Source of the DNA: Halorubrum cibi
Lineage (GTDB): Archaea; Halobacteriota; Halobacteria; Halobacteriales; Haloferacaceae
Reading direction: 5' to 3'
NCBI RefSeq assembly: GCF_900182635.1
Contig: NZ_FXTD01000001.1
Location: 464,270 to 528,269, forward strand
DNA: 64,000 bases
Numbering within the stretch: position 1 is the stretch's first letter; every line of letters begins with the position of its first letter. Positions 56,423 through 64,000 of the stretch are shown piece after piece. The notes under the pieces were generated by a model. That model was given only the letters and a program-made list of their open reading frames with translations, searched no databases and had not been told where the DNA came from. The position numbers were made by a program, and so were the translations under genes.

Positions 56423-57568
56423 ATGGTCCGGCGCGTCGCGATCCTCGGTGGCGGCACCGGCGGGACGGTGCTCGCGAACGACCTCACCGACCGGCTCGCC
56501 GCGGAGATCGACGCCGGCGACGTCGAGGTGACCCTGATCAACGACGACCCCGACCACGTGTACAAGCCGGTGTGGTTGTACGTCCCGTTCGGGCAGCGCG
56601 AGCCCGCCGACGGCCGGCGACCGCTCCGGGAGCTCGTCGACTCCCGGATCGACCTCGCGATCGACCGGGTGACCGAGATCGATACGGACGAGAAGAAGCT
56701 CGCGCTCCGCGACGCCCCGGGCTCGCTCACGTACGACTACCTCGTCGTCGCGACCGGCTCGACGCTCGCACCGGCCGAGGTCCCGGGGCTCGTCGAGGGC
56801 GCCCACGACTACTACTCGGAGTCCGGCGCGCTCGCGTTCCGGGAGGAACTGCTCTCGATGACCGAGGGGCACCTCGTCTTGAGCGTCGTCGGCACGCCGC
56901 ACATGTGTCCCGCCGCGCCCTTGGAGTTCGTCTTCATGGCGGACGACTGGTTCCGCGAGCGCGGACTGCGCGAGGACGTCGAGATCACCTACACCTACCC
57001 GATCAATCGCGTCCACGGGAACGCGAACATCGCCGAGTGGGCGCGGCCGCTCATGGACGAGCGCGACATCGACGTGGAGACGTTCTTCAACGCCGAGTCG
57101 GTCGATCCCGAGGCGGGAACGATCGCGTCGATGGAGGGAACCGAACTCGACTACGACCTCCTCGTCGGGATCCCGCCGCACCGCGGCGTCGACGTCGTCG
57201 ACGAGGCGGGCCTCGGCGACCGCGGCTGGGTCGACGTGGATAAACGCACGCTTGAGGCCGAGGCGGCCGACGGCGTCTACGCGATCGGCGACGCCGCGAC
57301 GACCGGCGTGCCGAAGGCGGGAAGCGTCGCCCACTACCAGGCGGGCGTCGTGGCCCGGCGGATCGCGAGCGAGGTCCGCGACCGTCCCGCGACGGCGACG
57401 TACGACGGCAAGACGCTGTGTTTCATCGAGACGGGGATGGACTCGGCCTCGTTCGTCGAGTTCGACTACGAGAACCCGCCGTCGCCGGCACCCGCCTCGG
57501 AGAAGCTCCACTGGTCGAAGCTGGCGTACAACGAGTCCTACTGGCTCACCGCACGGGGGTTGCTCTGA
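56423..57568 (+). CDS. sqr: Sulfide:quinone oxidoreductase-type FAD protein
   Basis: A membrane-associated flavoprotein of 381 residues likely to oxidise sulfide or another sulfur species and reduce quinone. The N-terminal FAD motif is VAILGGGTGGTVLANDLTDR, then YDYLVVATGSTLAPAEVPGL, a redox Cys in GTPHMCPAAPLEFVFM, and the second FAD motif GVYAIGDAATTGVPKAGSVA. A third Cys occurs in GKTLCFIETG. SQR-type cysteine spacing is only partly conserved, so a related sulfur flavoprotein is possible. It abuts tusA and is followed after one base by a DUF1641 gene. Confidence 0.87.
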   Translation: MVRRVAILGGGTGGTVLANDLTDRLAAEIDAGDVEVTLINDDPDHVYKPVWLYVPFGQREPADGRRPLRELVDSRIDLAIDRVTEIDTDEKKLALRDAPGSLTYDYLVVATGSTLAPAEVPGLVEGAHDYYSESGALAFREELLSMTEGHLVLSVVGTPHMCPAAPLEFVFMADDWFRERGLREDVEITYTYPINRVHGNANIAEWARPLMDERDIDVETFFNAESVDPEAGTIASMEGTELDYDLLVGIPPHRGVDVVDEAGLGDRGWVDVDKRTLEAEAADGVYAIGDAATTGVPKAGSVAHYQAGVVARRIASEVRDRPATATYDGKTLCFIETGMDSASFVEFDYENPPSPAPASEKLHWSKLAYNESYWLTARGLL

Positions 57569-57569
57569 G

Positions 57570-58217
57570 ATGCCGGGAGAGAACGTCGACGCCGACGAAA
57601 CGGACGACCTCGACCGCGACGACCTCGAGGCGATCGTTTCCGAGAACCCCGAGGCGGTCGCGGCGTTCGTCGATCGACTCGACGCGGTCAACGAGTTGCT
57701 CGACGTCGTCGCGCTCGGCGAGGCCGCGCTGACCGACGAGATGGCGGTCGAACTCGCCGGCACGGCGTCGACGCTCGCGGAGTCGGCGGACGGGCTGGCG
57801 ACGGAGGAGACCGTCGGACTCGCGGCGACCGTCGGCGATAACGGCGACGAGCTCCGCGAGGCGATGGAGACGCTGATCGAGCTCCAGCGGAGCGGCACCT
57901 TGGACGAGCTCGCGGAGCTCGGACAGGTCGGCTCGCTCGCGACCGCCGCGCTCGACGACGGAATGGTCCGATCGCTCGCGGGCACCGGGGCCGCGCTCGG
58001 CGAGGTCGCGGACGCCGCGGCCGACGAGGAGGTCCGCGAGGGGACGAAGACGCTCCTGGAGGGGCTCGGTGCGGCCCAGCAGAGCGAGCCCTCGAGGGTG
58101 GGTGCCGTCGGGCTCGCGCGCGGGCTCCGCGACCCCGAGATCCAGTACGGACTGGGGTACGTGCTCGCGCTGTCGAAGGCCATCGGGCGGTCGCGGTCGC
58201 CGGAAAACGAGTCCTAA
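57570..58217 (+). CDS. DUF1641 family protein
   Basis: A 215-residue mostly helical acidic protein. It has LDAVNELLDVVALGEAALTD and a C-terminal RVGAVGLARGLRDPEIQYGL with YVLALSKAIGR, the conserved DUF1641 part. The family occurs next to SQR-type flavoproteins and formate dehydrogenase-like enzymes and is assumed to be an auxiliary or membrane-interacting subunit. Here it follows sqr after one base and so probably functions with it. The exact function is unknown. Confidence 0.85.
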   Translation: MPGENVDADETDDLDRDDLEAIVSENPEAVAAFVDRLDAVNELLDVVALGEAALTDEMAVELAGTASTLAESADGLATEETVGLAATVGDNGDELREAMETLIELQRSGTLDELAELGQVGSLATAALDDGMVRSLAGTGAALGEVADAAADEEVREGTKTLLEGLGAAQQSEPSRVGAVGLARGLRDPEIQYGLGYVLALSKAIGRSRSPENES

Positions 58218-58281
58218 CGGTTCCGAACACGCGTTCTTCGCTCGGGTCGAAACGGGTCGGTTCGTGCGTCGCCGAGGCGGC

Positions 58282-58869
58282 TCAGACGAGCAGTTGGATG
58301 TCGGCGTCGGCCATGTCCTGGAAGGCCGATGCCGCGCCCACGCCGGTCGTCACGCCGTCGTAGAAGTCGTCCTCGTCGTAGCCGAGGAGATCGATCGTCA
58401 TCTGACACGCCTGGAGGTCGACGCCGCTCGCGAGGGAGGTCTCGATCAGCTCCTCGACGGACGCCACGTCGTTGTCCTCGATCCGGTTGCGCATCATCCG
58501 GGCGGTCATCCGGTCCATTCCCGGAAGCGCGGCGATGGCGTTCGGAACGGGCATGTTGGGGTTGCCGACGGAGCTCAACCCGAGGTCCTTCGAGTTCTCC
58601 TCGTGGAGGATCTCGAGCCCCCAGAAGGTGTGGAAGACGGTGACGTCGTAGCCGAACGCGGCGGCGGTGCTCGCGAGGATGAGCGGGGGGTACGCCATGT
58701 CGAGCGTTCCCTTCGTCGCGATGATCACCATCTTGTCGGCGTTGCCCTCGTCGACCTCGCTCCGGAGGTCGGAGACCTCGGTCTCGAGCGCCTCGATCTG
58801 CGCGCGCAGATCGGCGACGTCGTCGGACGGCGAGTTCTCGCCCGACGACGGCGGTGTGTCCGCGCTCAT
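58282..58869 (-). CDS. DsrE/DsrF-like sulfur-transfer protein
   Basis: A 195-residue DsrE3-type protein. After an acidic, coiled N-terminal 40 residues (LRAQIEALETEVSDLRSEV), the DsrE fold begins KMVIIATKGTLDMAYPPLIL, continues VTVFHTFWGLEILHEEN and has the probable sulfur-carrying Cys in VDLQACQMTIDLLGYD. DsrE3A proteins accept and donate sulfane sulfur, commonly with TusA. The tusA2 stop is just 1 bp upstream on the same strand, forming a two-gene carrier operon. It converges with the DUF1641 gene. Confidence 0.87.
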   Translation of the reverse strand: MSADTPPSSGENSPSDDVADLRAQIEALETEVSDLRSEVDEGNADKMVIIATKGTLDMAYPPLILASTAAAFGYDVTVFHTFWGLEILHEENSKDLGLSSVGNPNMPVPNAIAALPGMDRMTARMMRNRIEDNDVASVEELIETSLASGVDLQACQMTIDLLGYDEDDFYDGVTTGVGAASAFQDMADADIQLLV

Positions 58870-58870
58870 C

Positions 58871-59125
58871 TCACTCGGCCTTCCGGACGTAGTGTTTGTA
58901 CACCGCCGTCCCGTCCTCGGTGGCCTCCTCCTGGTCGACCATCTCCGCGCCGTCGGTCGACTCGGCCCAGCCCTTGATGTCGCTCATGCTCCCCGAGTCC
59001 GTCGAGACGATCTCGAGGACGTCGCCGGCGGCGAGGCCGTCGAACGCCCCCTTCGTCTTGATGACCGGCATCGGGCAGTTCTGTCCTTTCACGTCGAGCG
59101 TCTCGGTCGCAGTTTCCGTGCTCAT
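58871..59125 (-). CDS. tusA2: TusA-family sulfur carrier protein (second)
   Basis: An 84-residue carrier with the active Cys in LDVKGQNCPMPVIKTKGAF (CPMP motif). It differs from the first TusA of this locus (CPGP), so the two probably have different partners. A TATA-like AATATT lies about 30 nt upstream of ATG 59125 in the complex AT-rich control region. It is followed by the DsrE gene with 1 bp between. The longer frame upstream (from 59287) runs through the promoter and is rejected. Confidence 0.9.
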   Translation of the reverse strand: MSTETATETLDVKGQNCPMPVIKTKGAFDGLAAGDVLEIVSTDSGSMSDIKGWAESTDGAEMVDQEEATEDGTAVYKHYVRKAE

Positions 59126-59392
59126 GGTTGGGATCCCCGTGTTGGGGCTACCACACAATATTGGGTGTCTGATGATAAGTGTGTCGATTCTTGTGGTTGA
59201 CCTGAACAACTGAACGACACCACGGCCCGATCCTACTATATTATAGATTGCTACGCGCGAGAACGGATAGATCGACCGATAAAACACATAGAGATGCGTG
59301 AACTCTATCGCACGTCTCTCTATGTATATTGTATATCTTGTACACCATTATGAGAACATTTAAGTCAGTACGTCCGATAGTGGGTGGTGTAC
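59126..59392. promoter_or_regulatory. AT-rich divergent control region between tusA2-dsrE and the rhodanese/MBL operon
   Basis: A 267-bp spacer much richer in A/T than its surroundings. It contains the palindrome CAATATTG (59156-59163) near the tusA2 promoter, CTATATTATAG (59236-59246), and a long imperfect hairpin. In that hairpin ACATAGAGATGCG (59286-59298) pairs with 59309-59325, which ends CTCTATGT. The box TTTAAG (59359-59364) precedes the rhodanese gene start by about 28 nt. Several regulator sites are likely. Confidence 0.55.
59286..59325. repeat. Long imperfect hairpin in sulfur-locus control region
   Basis: Arms 59286-59298 and 59309-59325 share ACATAGAGA/TCTCTATGT outer pairs and TGCG/CGCA inner pairs, with a few unpaired bases on the right arm and a 10-base loop. 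It lies about 70-100 bp upstream of the rhodanese gene. Confidence 0.65.
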
Positions 59393-60595
59393 ATGGACGC
59401 AGACGAGATGGACTTTCCGACGCCGGACTCGGACGTCGACTCGATCGCACCCGAAACGCTCAAAGACCGCATCGACGACGGAGAGTCGGTGACGCTGCTC
59501 GACGCGCGGATGTCGAGCGACTACGAGGAGTGGCGCATCGACGGCGAGAACGTCGAATCGATCAACGCGCCCTACTTCCACTTCCTCGACGAGGAGATCG
59601 ACGACGCCGTCCTCGATTCGATCCCCGACGACGAGCACGTCACCGTGCTCTGTGCGAAGGGCGGCGCGAGCGAGTACGTCGCGGGCGCGCTCGCCGACCG
59701 CGGCTACGACGTCGATCACCTCGAGGACGGCATGAACGGCTGGGCATCGATCTACGAGACCCACGAGGTCACCGACTACGACGGGCCGGGAACGCTCCTC
59801 CAGTACCAGCGCCCCTCGAGCGGCTGTCTCGGCTACCTGTTGTACGACGGCGACGAGGCCGCCGTGGTCGACCCGCTTCGCGCGTTCACCGACCGGTACC
59901 TCGCCGACGCCGAGGAGCTCGGCGTCGAACTGACGTACGCGTTCGACACGCACGTGCACGCGGACCACGTCTCGGGGCTCCGCGAACTGGCCGACGAGGG
60001 CGTCGAGGCGGTCCTGCCGTCCGCCGCCGCCGACCGCGGCGTCACCTACGCGGACGAGGTCACGCTGACGACCGACGGCGACGAGTTCGCGGTCGGGTCG
60101 GCGACGGTCGAGACCGTGTTCACCCCCGGCCACACCACCGGGATGACCTCCTATCTGCTCGGCGGAAGCCTGCTCGCGACCGGCGACGGCCTCTTCATCG
60201 AGAGCGTCGCCCGCCCGGACCTCGAGGAGGGCGACGAGGGTGCCCCCGAGGCCGCCCGGATGCTGTACGACTCGCTACAGAACCGCGTGTTGGCGTTCGA
60301 TGACGACGTCCTCGTCGGCGGTGCGCACTTCAGCGACGCGGCCGAATCCGCCGCTGACGGGACGTACACCGCGCCGATCGGCGAGCTCCGCGAGCGCATG
60401 GACGCGCTCTCGGCCGACGAGGATACCTTCGTCGAGACCGTCCTCGCGGACATGCCGCCCCGACCGGCCAACTACGAGGAGGTCATCGCAACCAATCTCG
60501 GGCAGAACGCCGTCGACGACGACGAGGCGTTCACGCTCGAGCTCGGCCCGAACAACTGCGCCGCGAGCCAGGATGCGCTCACGAGCGACGACTGA
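59393..60595 (+). CDS. Rhodanese fused to metallo-beta-lactamase (persulfide dioxygenase-like)
   Basis: A 400-residue fusion. Residues 15-105 form a rhodanese domain with the persulfide-forming Cys in VTVLCAKGGASEYVAG. Residues 120-345 form a metallo-hydrolase of the ETHE1/persulfide dioxygenase type with THVHADHVSG (HxHxDH), TPGHTTGMTSYLL, ATGDGLFIES and GGAHFSDA, matching the iron-site residues of that family. It could take a persulfide or thiosulfate, transfer the sulfur, then oxidise it. ATG at 59393 follows a TTTAAG box. It leads an operon with the two YeeE/YedE genes. Confidence 0.9.
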   Translation: MDADEMDFPTPDSDVDSIAPETLKDRIDDGESVTLLDARMSSDYEEWRIDGENVESINAPYFHFLDEEIDDAVLDSIPDDEHVTVLCAKGGASEYVAGALADRGYDVDHLEDGMNGWASIYETHEVTDYDGPGTLLQYQRPSSGCLGYLLYDGDEAAVVDPLRAFTDRYLADAEELGVELTYAFDTHVHADHVSGLRELADEGVEAVLPSAAADRGVTYADEVTLTTDGDEFAVGSATVETVFTPGHTTGMTSYLLGGSLLATGDGLFIESVARPDLEEGDEGAPEAARMLYDSLQNRVLAFDDDVLVGGAHFSDAAESAADGTYTAPIGELRERMDALSADEDTFVETVLADMPPRPANYEEVIATNLGQNAVDDDEAFTLELGPNNCAASQDALTSDD

Positions 60596-60667
60596 TCCGA
60601 CCGTGACCCCCGATCAGGTCGCGACACGGAACGCGACGGATCCGTCCGACATCGGAGGTGACCGCCG

Positions 60668-61192
60668 ATGATCGCCGGCGTTCTCGCCGACCTGCTCGGG
60701 GCTGGGACCGTCGACGTGCTGTTTCCGAACGGGATCTCGCGGTACGCGATCGGCGGGCTGCTCGTCGGGCTCGGGACCGTCCTGATCTACCTCGGTACGG
60801 GGATCACGGCGGGCGCGAGCACGTTCCTCGAGTCGACGCTCTCGTACGTCTCGGGGCGGTCCCGGTTCACGCAGTACCGCCCGTCGCGTGACTGGCGCGT
60901 CGTGTTCACCCTCGGGATAATCGGCGGTGCGGCCGTCTACGCGCTGATCTATCAGGGCGACCCCTGGTCGATCGCGGGCAGCGCCTGGACGACCGAGGTC
61001 TCGCCGTGGCGGCTGTTCCTCGGCGGGATCCTCGTCGGGATCGGCACCCGCGTCGGGAAGGGGTGTACCTCCGGCCACGGCATCTGCGGCGTGGGGTCGG
61101 TCTCCCGCACGTCGCTCGTCGGCGTGGCGACGTTCCTCGTCGTCGCGATCGTGACCGCGAACGCGGTCTCGGCGCTGGGGGTGGGGCTTTGA
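60668..61192 (+). CDS. YeeE/YedE family membrane transporter, half (a)
   Basis: A 174-residue membrane protein with four or so helices that corresponds to one half of a YeeE/YedE (DUF395) transporter, a family that includes bacterial thiosulfate importers. It has RVGKGCTSGHGICGVGSVSR, the Cys-containing conserved pore motif, and starts ATG at 60668, 72 bp after the rhodanese/MBL gene. The stop overlaps the second half gene's TTG start. Substrate is not proven, but the location argues for a sulfur compound. Confidence 0.85.
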   Translation: MIAGVLADLLGAGTVDVLFPNGISRYAIGGLLVGLGTVLIYLGTGITAGASTFLESTLSYVSGRSRFTQYRPSRDWRVVFTLGIIGGAAVYALIYQGDPWSIAGSAWTTEVSPWRLFLGGILVGIGTRVGKGCTSGHGICGVGSVSRTSLVGVATFLVVAIVTANAVSALGVGL

Positions 61193-61647
61193 GCCGACAT
61201 CCCCTCTTCATGCCACTGATACTCGTCGGCGGGCTCGTCTTCGGCTTCGGGCTCGGGTTCAGCCACATGGCCCGTCCGGAGGTCGTCTTGGACTTCCTGA
61301 CGTTCGACGACTTCGGGCTGCTGTTCGTGATGTTCGGCGGCTCGATCGTCGCCGGCATCGCGTTCTGGACGCTGCCGAAGCTGCGGAATTCGGCCCCGTT
61401 GACGGGGCGACCGTACGGCCGTCGGCTGAAGTCGTTCGACCGGAACGTCCTCGTCGGCGGCTCGATCTTCGGCGTCGGCTGGGGGCTCTCGGGGATCTGT
61501 CCCGGCGCGGCCTACGCCAGCCTCGGCGTCGGCAACTGGCCGATCCTCTACGCGATCGGCGGGATGTTCATCGGCGCGTACGCACAGGGCGTCTGGCGCA
61601 GCCGGGACGCCGCCGACGCGAGCGCGGCCGCGCCGAGCGACGATTAG
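61189..61647 (+). CDS. YeeE/YedE family membrane transporter, half (b)
   Basis: A 152-residue membrane protein, the second half of the split transporter. The motif FGVGWGLSGICPGAAYASLG has the conserved Cys. The start is taken as TTG at 61189, overlapping the previous stop (TTGA); ATG at 61210 (MPLILVGG) is the alternative. The TTG start restores the usual SRHPLFMPL opening. Upstream in-frame extension runs inside the first half and is rejected. The two halves probably assemble into a single channel. Confidence 0.83.
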   Translation: MSRHPLFMPLILVGGLVFGFGLGFSHMARPEVVLDFLTFDDFGLLFVMFGGSIVAGIAFWTLPKLRNSAPLTGRPYGRRLKSFDRNVLVGGSIFGVGWGLSGICPGAAYASLGVGNWPILYAIGGMFIGAYAQGVWRSRDAADASAAAPSDD

Positions 61648-61737
61648 ACCCACGCGCTCGCTTCCGCGTCCCGGTCCGTCCTCCTGTCGCTTCTTTCTCT
61701 CTCGCCCGTTGCCGCGCTCACGACACGATACACCACC

Positions 61738-63051
61738 ATGACGAACGAACGCTCCGATTCGACCGACTCGACCGCCTCGACCGATCCGATCGACTCGACC
61801 GACACCGTCGACGACGGACCGTCTGTCCCGATCGACCGCGTCGTCGAGATCGCGACCGACCTGCTCGGGTACGACACGCGGAACCCGCCCGGTGACGTCC
61901 GCGAGATCGTCGATCACGTCGACGACCTGCTGTCGGCCGCCGGCTTCGAGACCGAGCGCGTCGCCACCGATCCGGCGAAGCCGAACCTGCTCGCGACCTT
62001 GCCCGGCCGGACGGACCGAACCCTACTGTACAACGGCCACGTCGACACCGTCCCGTTCGACGCCGACGCGTGGACGCGCGATCCGCTGGGCGAGCGCGAC
62101 GGCGACCGGATATACGGCCGCGGAGCGACCGACATGAAGGGACCGCTCGCGGCGATGCTGGCCGCCGGGGAGACGCTCGCCGCGGACAACGCCGACCCCT
62201 CGGTCACCCTCGCGTTCGCGGTCGTGGGCGACGAGGAGACGGGCGGCGACGCCGGCGTCGACACGCTCGTCGGGAGCGACGCGTTCGACCGGGTCGCCCC
62301 CGACGGTTGCGTCATCGGCGAGACGACCTGTTCGCGTGGTAGCCACTCGGTCACCGTCGCCGACCGCGGGAGCATCTGGCTGACGCTGCGCGCCGAGGGG
62401 ACGGCCGCGCACGGCTCGCGTCCGTCGCTCGGCGACAACGCGATCGACCGCCTCTGGGAGGCCGTCTCACTGCTCCGTTCGCGGCTCACGGCGCGGGAGT
62501 TCGACCTCGACGCGGCGCTCCGACCGATCGTCGAGGAGTCGGTAGAGTACTACGAGCCGACGCTCGGCGCGGCCGCCGCGCGCGACCTGTTCGAACACCC
62601 GACCGTGAACCTCGGGACGATCGAGGGGGGCGAGGCGGTGAACACCGTCCCGGACGCGGCGACCGCCCGGCTGGACGTGCGGCTGACCGCGGGCGTCGAG
62701 ACCGCGGACGTGCTCGCGGACGTCCGCGACTGTCTCGCCGAGTTCTCCGCCGTCTCCATCGCCGACGTGAGCTGGTCGGTGGGGAGCTACGAGCCCGTCG
62801 ACGGGCCACTCGTCGGGGCAGTCGCCGACACCGCGGCCGCCGTCTCCGGCGAGCGCGTCTACCGCCGGAGCGCCACCGGCGGCGGGGACGCGAAGACGTT
62901 CCGTCACGCCGGCGTCCCCACCGTGGAGTTCGCGTTCGGCACCGACACGGTCCACGCGGTCGACGAGTACACCACCCTCGAGGCGTTGACGCGCAACGCC
63001 GAGGTGTACGCCCGGCTACCGGCGACGTTGGCAGAGCAGATAGGGCGGTAG
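61738..63051 (+). CDS. M20-family metallopeptidase (ArgE/DapE/CPG2-like)
   Basis: A zinc-dependent deacylase or peptidase of 437 residues. Metal ligands are visible in YNGHVDTVPFD, RGATDMKGPLAAML, GDEETGG and the C-terminal TDTVHAVDEY. The dimerisation domain lies in the middle (about 200-310). Substrate could be an acyl amino acid or a dipeptide. The N-terminal 25 residues are Ser/Thr/Asp-rich, typical for haloarchaea. The start is ATG 61738, 90 bp after the transporter genes, in relatively AT-rich sequence. Confidence 0.88.
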   Translation: MTNERSDSTDSTASTDPIDSTDTVDDGPSVPIDRVVEIATDLLGYDTRNPPGDVREIVDHVDDLLSAAGFETERVATDPAKPNLLATLPGRTDRTLLYNGHVDTVPFDADAWTRDPLGERDGDRIYGRGATDMKGPLAAMLAAGETLAADNADPSVTLAFAVVGDEETGGDAGVDTLVGSDAFDRVAPDGCVIGETTCSRGSHSVTVADRGSIWLTLRAEGTAAHGSRPSLGDNAIDRLWEAVSLLRSRLTAREFDLDAALRPIVEESVEYYEPTLGAAAARDLFEHPTVNLGTIEGGEAVNTVPDAATARLDVRLTAGVETADVLADVRDCLAEFSAVSIADVSWSVGSYEPVDGPLVGAVADTAAAVSGERVYRRSATGGGDAKTFRHAGVPTVEFAFGTDTVHAVDEYTTLEALTRNAEVYARLPATLAEQIGR

Positions 63052-63120
63052 GGCAGTAGGGCGGTAGAGCGATCCCCTCCCGAAGCGAGCCTTTAAGACG
63101 CTTCGAAGCCAATAGTGTGT

Positions 63121-63498
63121 ATGAGTTCCAATACTGTGTCGTCGGATGGCGGCGATCACGCCGAGGGAACCACCCACGGTCGACCGACCGCGCTGGCCGA
63201 CGAGGCCGCCCTCGACGACTTCCTCGCGGGCACCGACGCCGCGCTCGTCGAGTTCTACACCGAAGGATGCGGGATCTGTGCGAGCATGGAGCCCGTCCTC
63301 GGCAACGTCGCGCGTACGGTCGAGGTCGACGTGGCGCTTCTCAACCCCCGCGACGACCCGCCGCTCGTCGAGCGCTTCGACGTGCGCAGCGTCCCGCTCT
63401 TCGTCCTCTTCGTCGACGGCGAGCCGGTCGCGCGGCGCGCGGAGGGGTTCATCCCCGGCGACGACCTGGCCGCGTGGATACGCGAGCACGTCGAGTAG
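63121..63498 (+). CDS. Thioredoxin-like protein with CGIC active site
   Basis: A 125-residue thioredoxin-fold protein. The active site is ALVEFYTEGCGICASMEPVL (CGIC), and the cis-proline loop is RSVPLFVLFVDGEPV. The non-standard CGIC pair and lack of the usual Trp suggest a special partner. It lies after the sulfur locus and the M20 peptidase, so a role in sulfur redox control is possible but unproven. ATG 63121 is preferred to the GTG two codons upstream. Confidence 0.87.
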   Translation: MSSNTVSSDGGDHAEGTTHGRPTALADEAALDDFLAGTDAALVEFYTEGCGICASMEPVLGNVARTVEVDVALLNPRDDPPLVERFDVRSVPLFVLFVDGEPVARRAEGFIPGDDLAAWIREHVE

Positions 63499-63585
63499 GA
63501 TCGTCGTTCGGCTCCTCGTTCCGTCTTATATGTTTTCAGATCTGTCCTCGTCCGAGACGGCCGATATGATTTGACTGCTTATAGA
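63499..63585. other. Spacer after the CGIC thioredoxin gene
   Basis: Contains T-rich stretches (for example TATATGTTTTCAG near 63528) that may act as an archaeal terminator. No gene seen. Confidence 0.35.
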
Positions 63586-63905
63586 ACGGGTGTTTCGTGG
63601 GTGAACCGGATGGATAGAAGAGGATCGTTGCTGACGCGGTGAACACTCACAAAGCCCCAGCCGCGAGGACTCGCGTGACTCGCTGTGCTCCTCAGTCGCT
63701 CGTTTCACTCGCTCCTTGCGGTGCTTGCGTCGTCAGGCATCGCCCTCGCGACTGCCCCTTTGAGTCCCACCCCGACCCGCACAGCCCCGCACCTCACGCC
63801 TCCCCAGCCTCGCGGCTCCCTCCGGTCGCCGCGTCCCTCGCGGTCGGGTTCGCGCCCTCCGGGCGCTCACCGGCGCGCCACCGCACCACCAATGATCGTT
63901 GCTTA
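63586..63905. repeat. Dispersed intergenic repeat, copy 2
   Basis: The second member of the repeat family, in the same orientation as 9777-10170 and shorter by the missing 47-bp segment. Perfect matches lie at 63677-63701 (25 bp) and 63787-63818 (32 bp). Where copy 1 has a 10-bp-arm palindrome, this copy has a different palindrome, GCGCCC-TCC-GGGCGC (63852-63866). The stem is kept while the bases are not. Confidence 0.8.
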
Positions 63906-63980
63906 TGCTCTGTTGAAGAGCGATCTTATCAGCGGATATCACCGGTTTAGAAGGGTGAAGCCGAGGAAATCGAACCTGCC

Positions 63981-64000
63981 ATGGAAATCGATATCCTCGA
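63981..64000 (+). CDS. Possible start of an unidentified gene, cut by window end
   Basis: An ATG at 63981 is followed by codons reading MEIDIL up to the last base. A purine-rich GAGGAA lies about 15-20 bases upstream, and a weak TTTAGA box lies at 63945-63950. Only six codons are visible, so neither coding status nor identity can be judged. Confidence 0.25.

Noticed and set aside
55064..58183. 1039-residue open frame on the minus strand
   Set aside because: Antisense to mptA, tusA, sqr and DUF1641, which all have clear family motifs.
63639..63950. Possible 103-residue gene inside repeat copy 2
   Set aside because: Low-complexity translation of repeat DNA. The match to copy 1 is at DNA level, with indels that break the frame.

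Overview
The window is chromosomal DNA of a haloarchaeon, most like Halorubrum or a close relative. The base composition is very GC-rich, the predicted proteins are strongly acidic, and several exported proteins carry Tat-type twin-arginine signals with a lipobox. The information-processing genes are archaeal (ribosomal L21e, Rpb4, DUF655, KsgA, leaderless TATA promoters). MptA and a half-CtaA/CtaB fusion fit the same group. Genus placement is inference. I found no tRNA, rRNA, CRISPR array, insertion sequence or integrase.

Layout. 1-7.9 kb: the 5' end of a membrane protein, glycerate 2-kinase, type-4 uracil-DNA glycosylase, a phnD-phnC-phnE phosphonate/phosphate importer, hisH and an aldo/keto reductase. 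8-10.3 kb: an overlapping operon on the minus strand (34-residue Cys-rich microprotein, ArsR repressor, CSCS-motif permease), then one copy of a dispersed intergenic repeat. 10.3-20 kb: thioesterase, a fused D-lactate dehydrogenase, a degenerate FtsZ-like protein with a zinc ribbon, a pilus-type ATPase/membrane-platform pair and a PPOX-fold protein. 20-28.4 kb: thioredoxin, HemAT aerotaxis receptor, lipoprotein, asparaginase, a small membrane protein, a DUF255 protein, a TrmB-type regulator and a zinc-finger protein.

28.5-36.7 kb is a respiratory-oxidase region: a four-gene ba3-type oxidase operon, a divergent small membrane protein, a CPx copper ATPase, a SelW-like protein and the heme O/A synthesis fusion. 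36.8-49.7 kb holds RibL with a JAMM protease, a DHH/OB nuclease-like protein, a phospholipase-D-like surface protein, a cold-shock protein, a HEAT-repeat protein, an old-yellow-enzyme reductase, a half-size flavoprotein and a split methionine synthase. 49.8-56 kb holds a BtuF-like protein, then the conserved archaeal block HemK2-MscS-KsgA-DUF655-Rpb4-L21e, then MptA.

56.2-61.6 kb is a compact sulfur-handling locus: TusA, sulfide:quinone-type reductase and DUF1641 on one strand; TusA and DsrE on the other; and a rhodanese/metallo-beta-lactamase fusion followed by two half-size YeeE/YedE transporters. Together these suggest uptake of a sulfur species, transfer of sulfane sulfur between carriers, and oxidation with electrons passed to quinone. 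The window ends with an M20 peptidase, a thioredoxin-like protein and the second copy of the dispersed repeat.

Many genes have a TATA-like box 22-24 nt before the start codon, so leaderless transcription appears common. The most interesting items are the FtsZ-like protein that has lost its nucleotide loop but kept the catalytic T7 loop, the sulfur locus with its hairpin-rich control region, the Cys-rich microprotein, the dispersed repeat whose hairpin is kept while its sequence changes, and a duplicated stop-codon tail on the D-lactate dehydrogenase.
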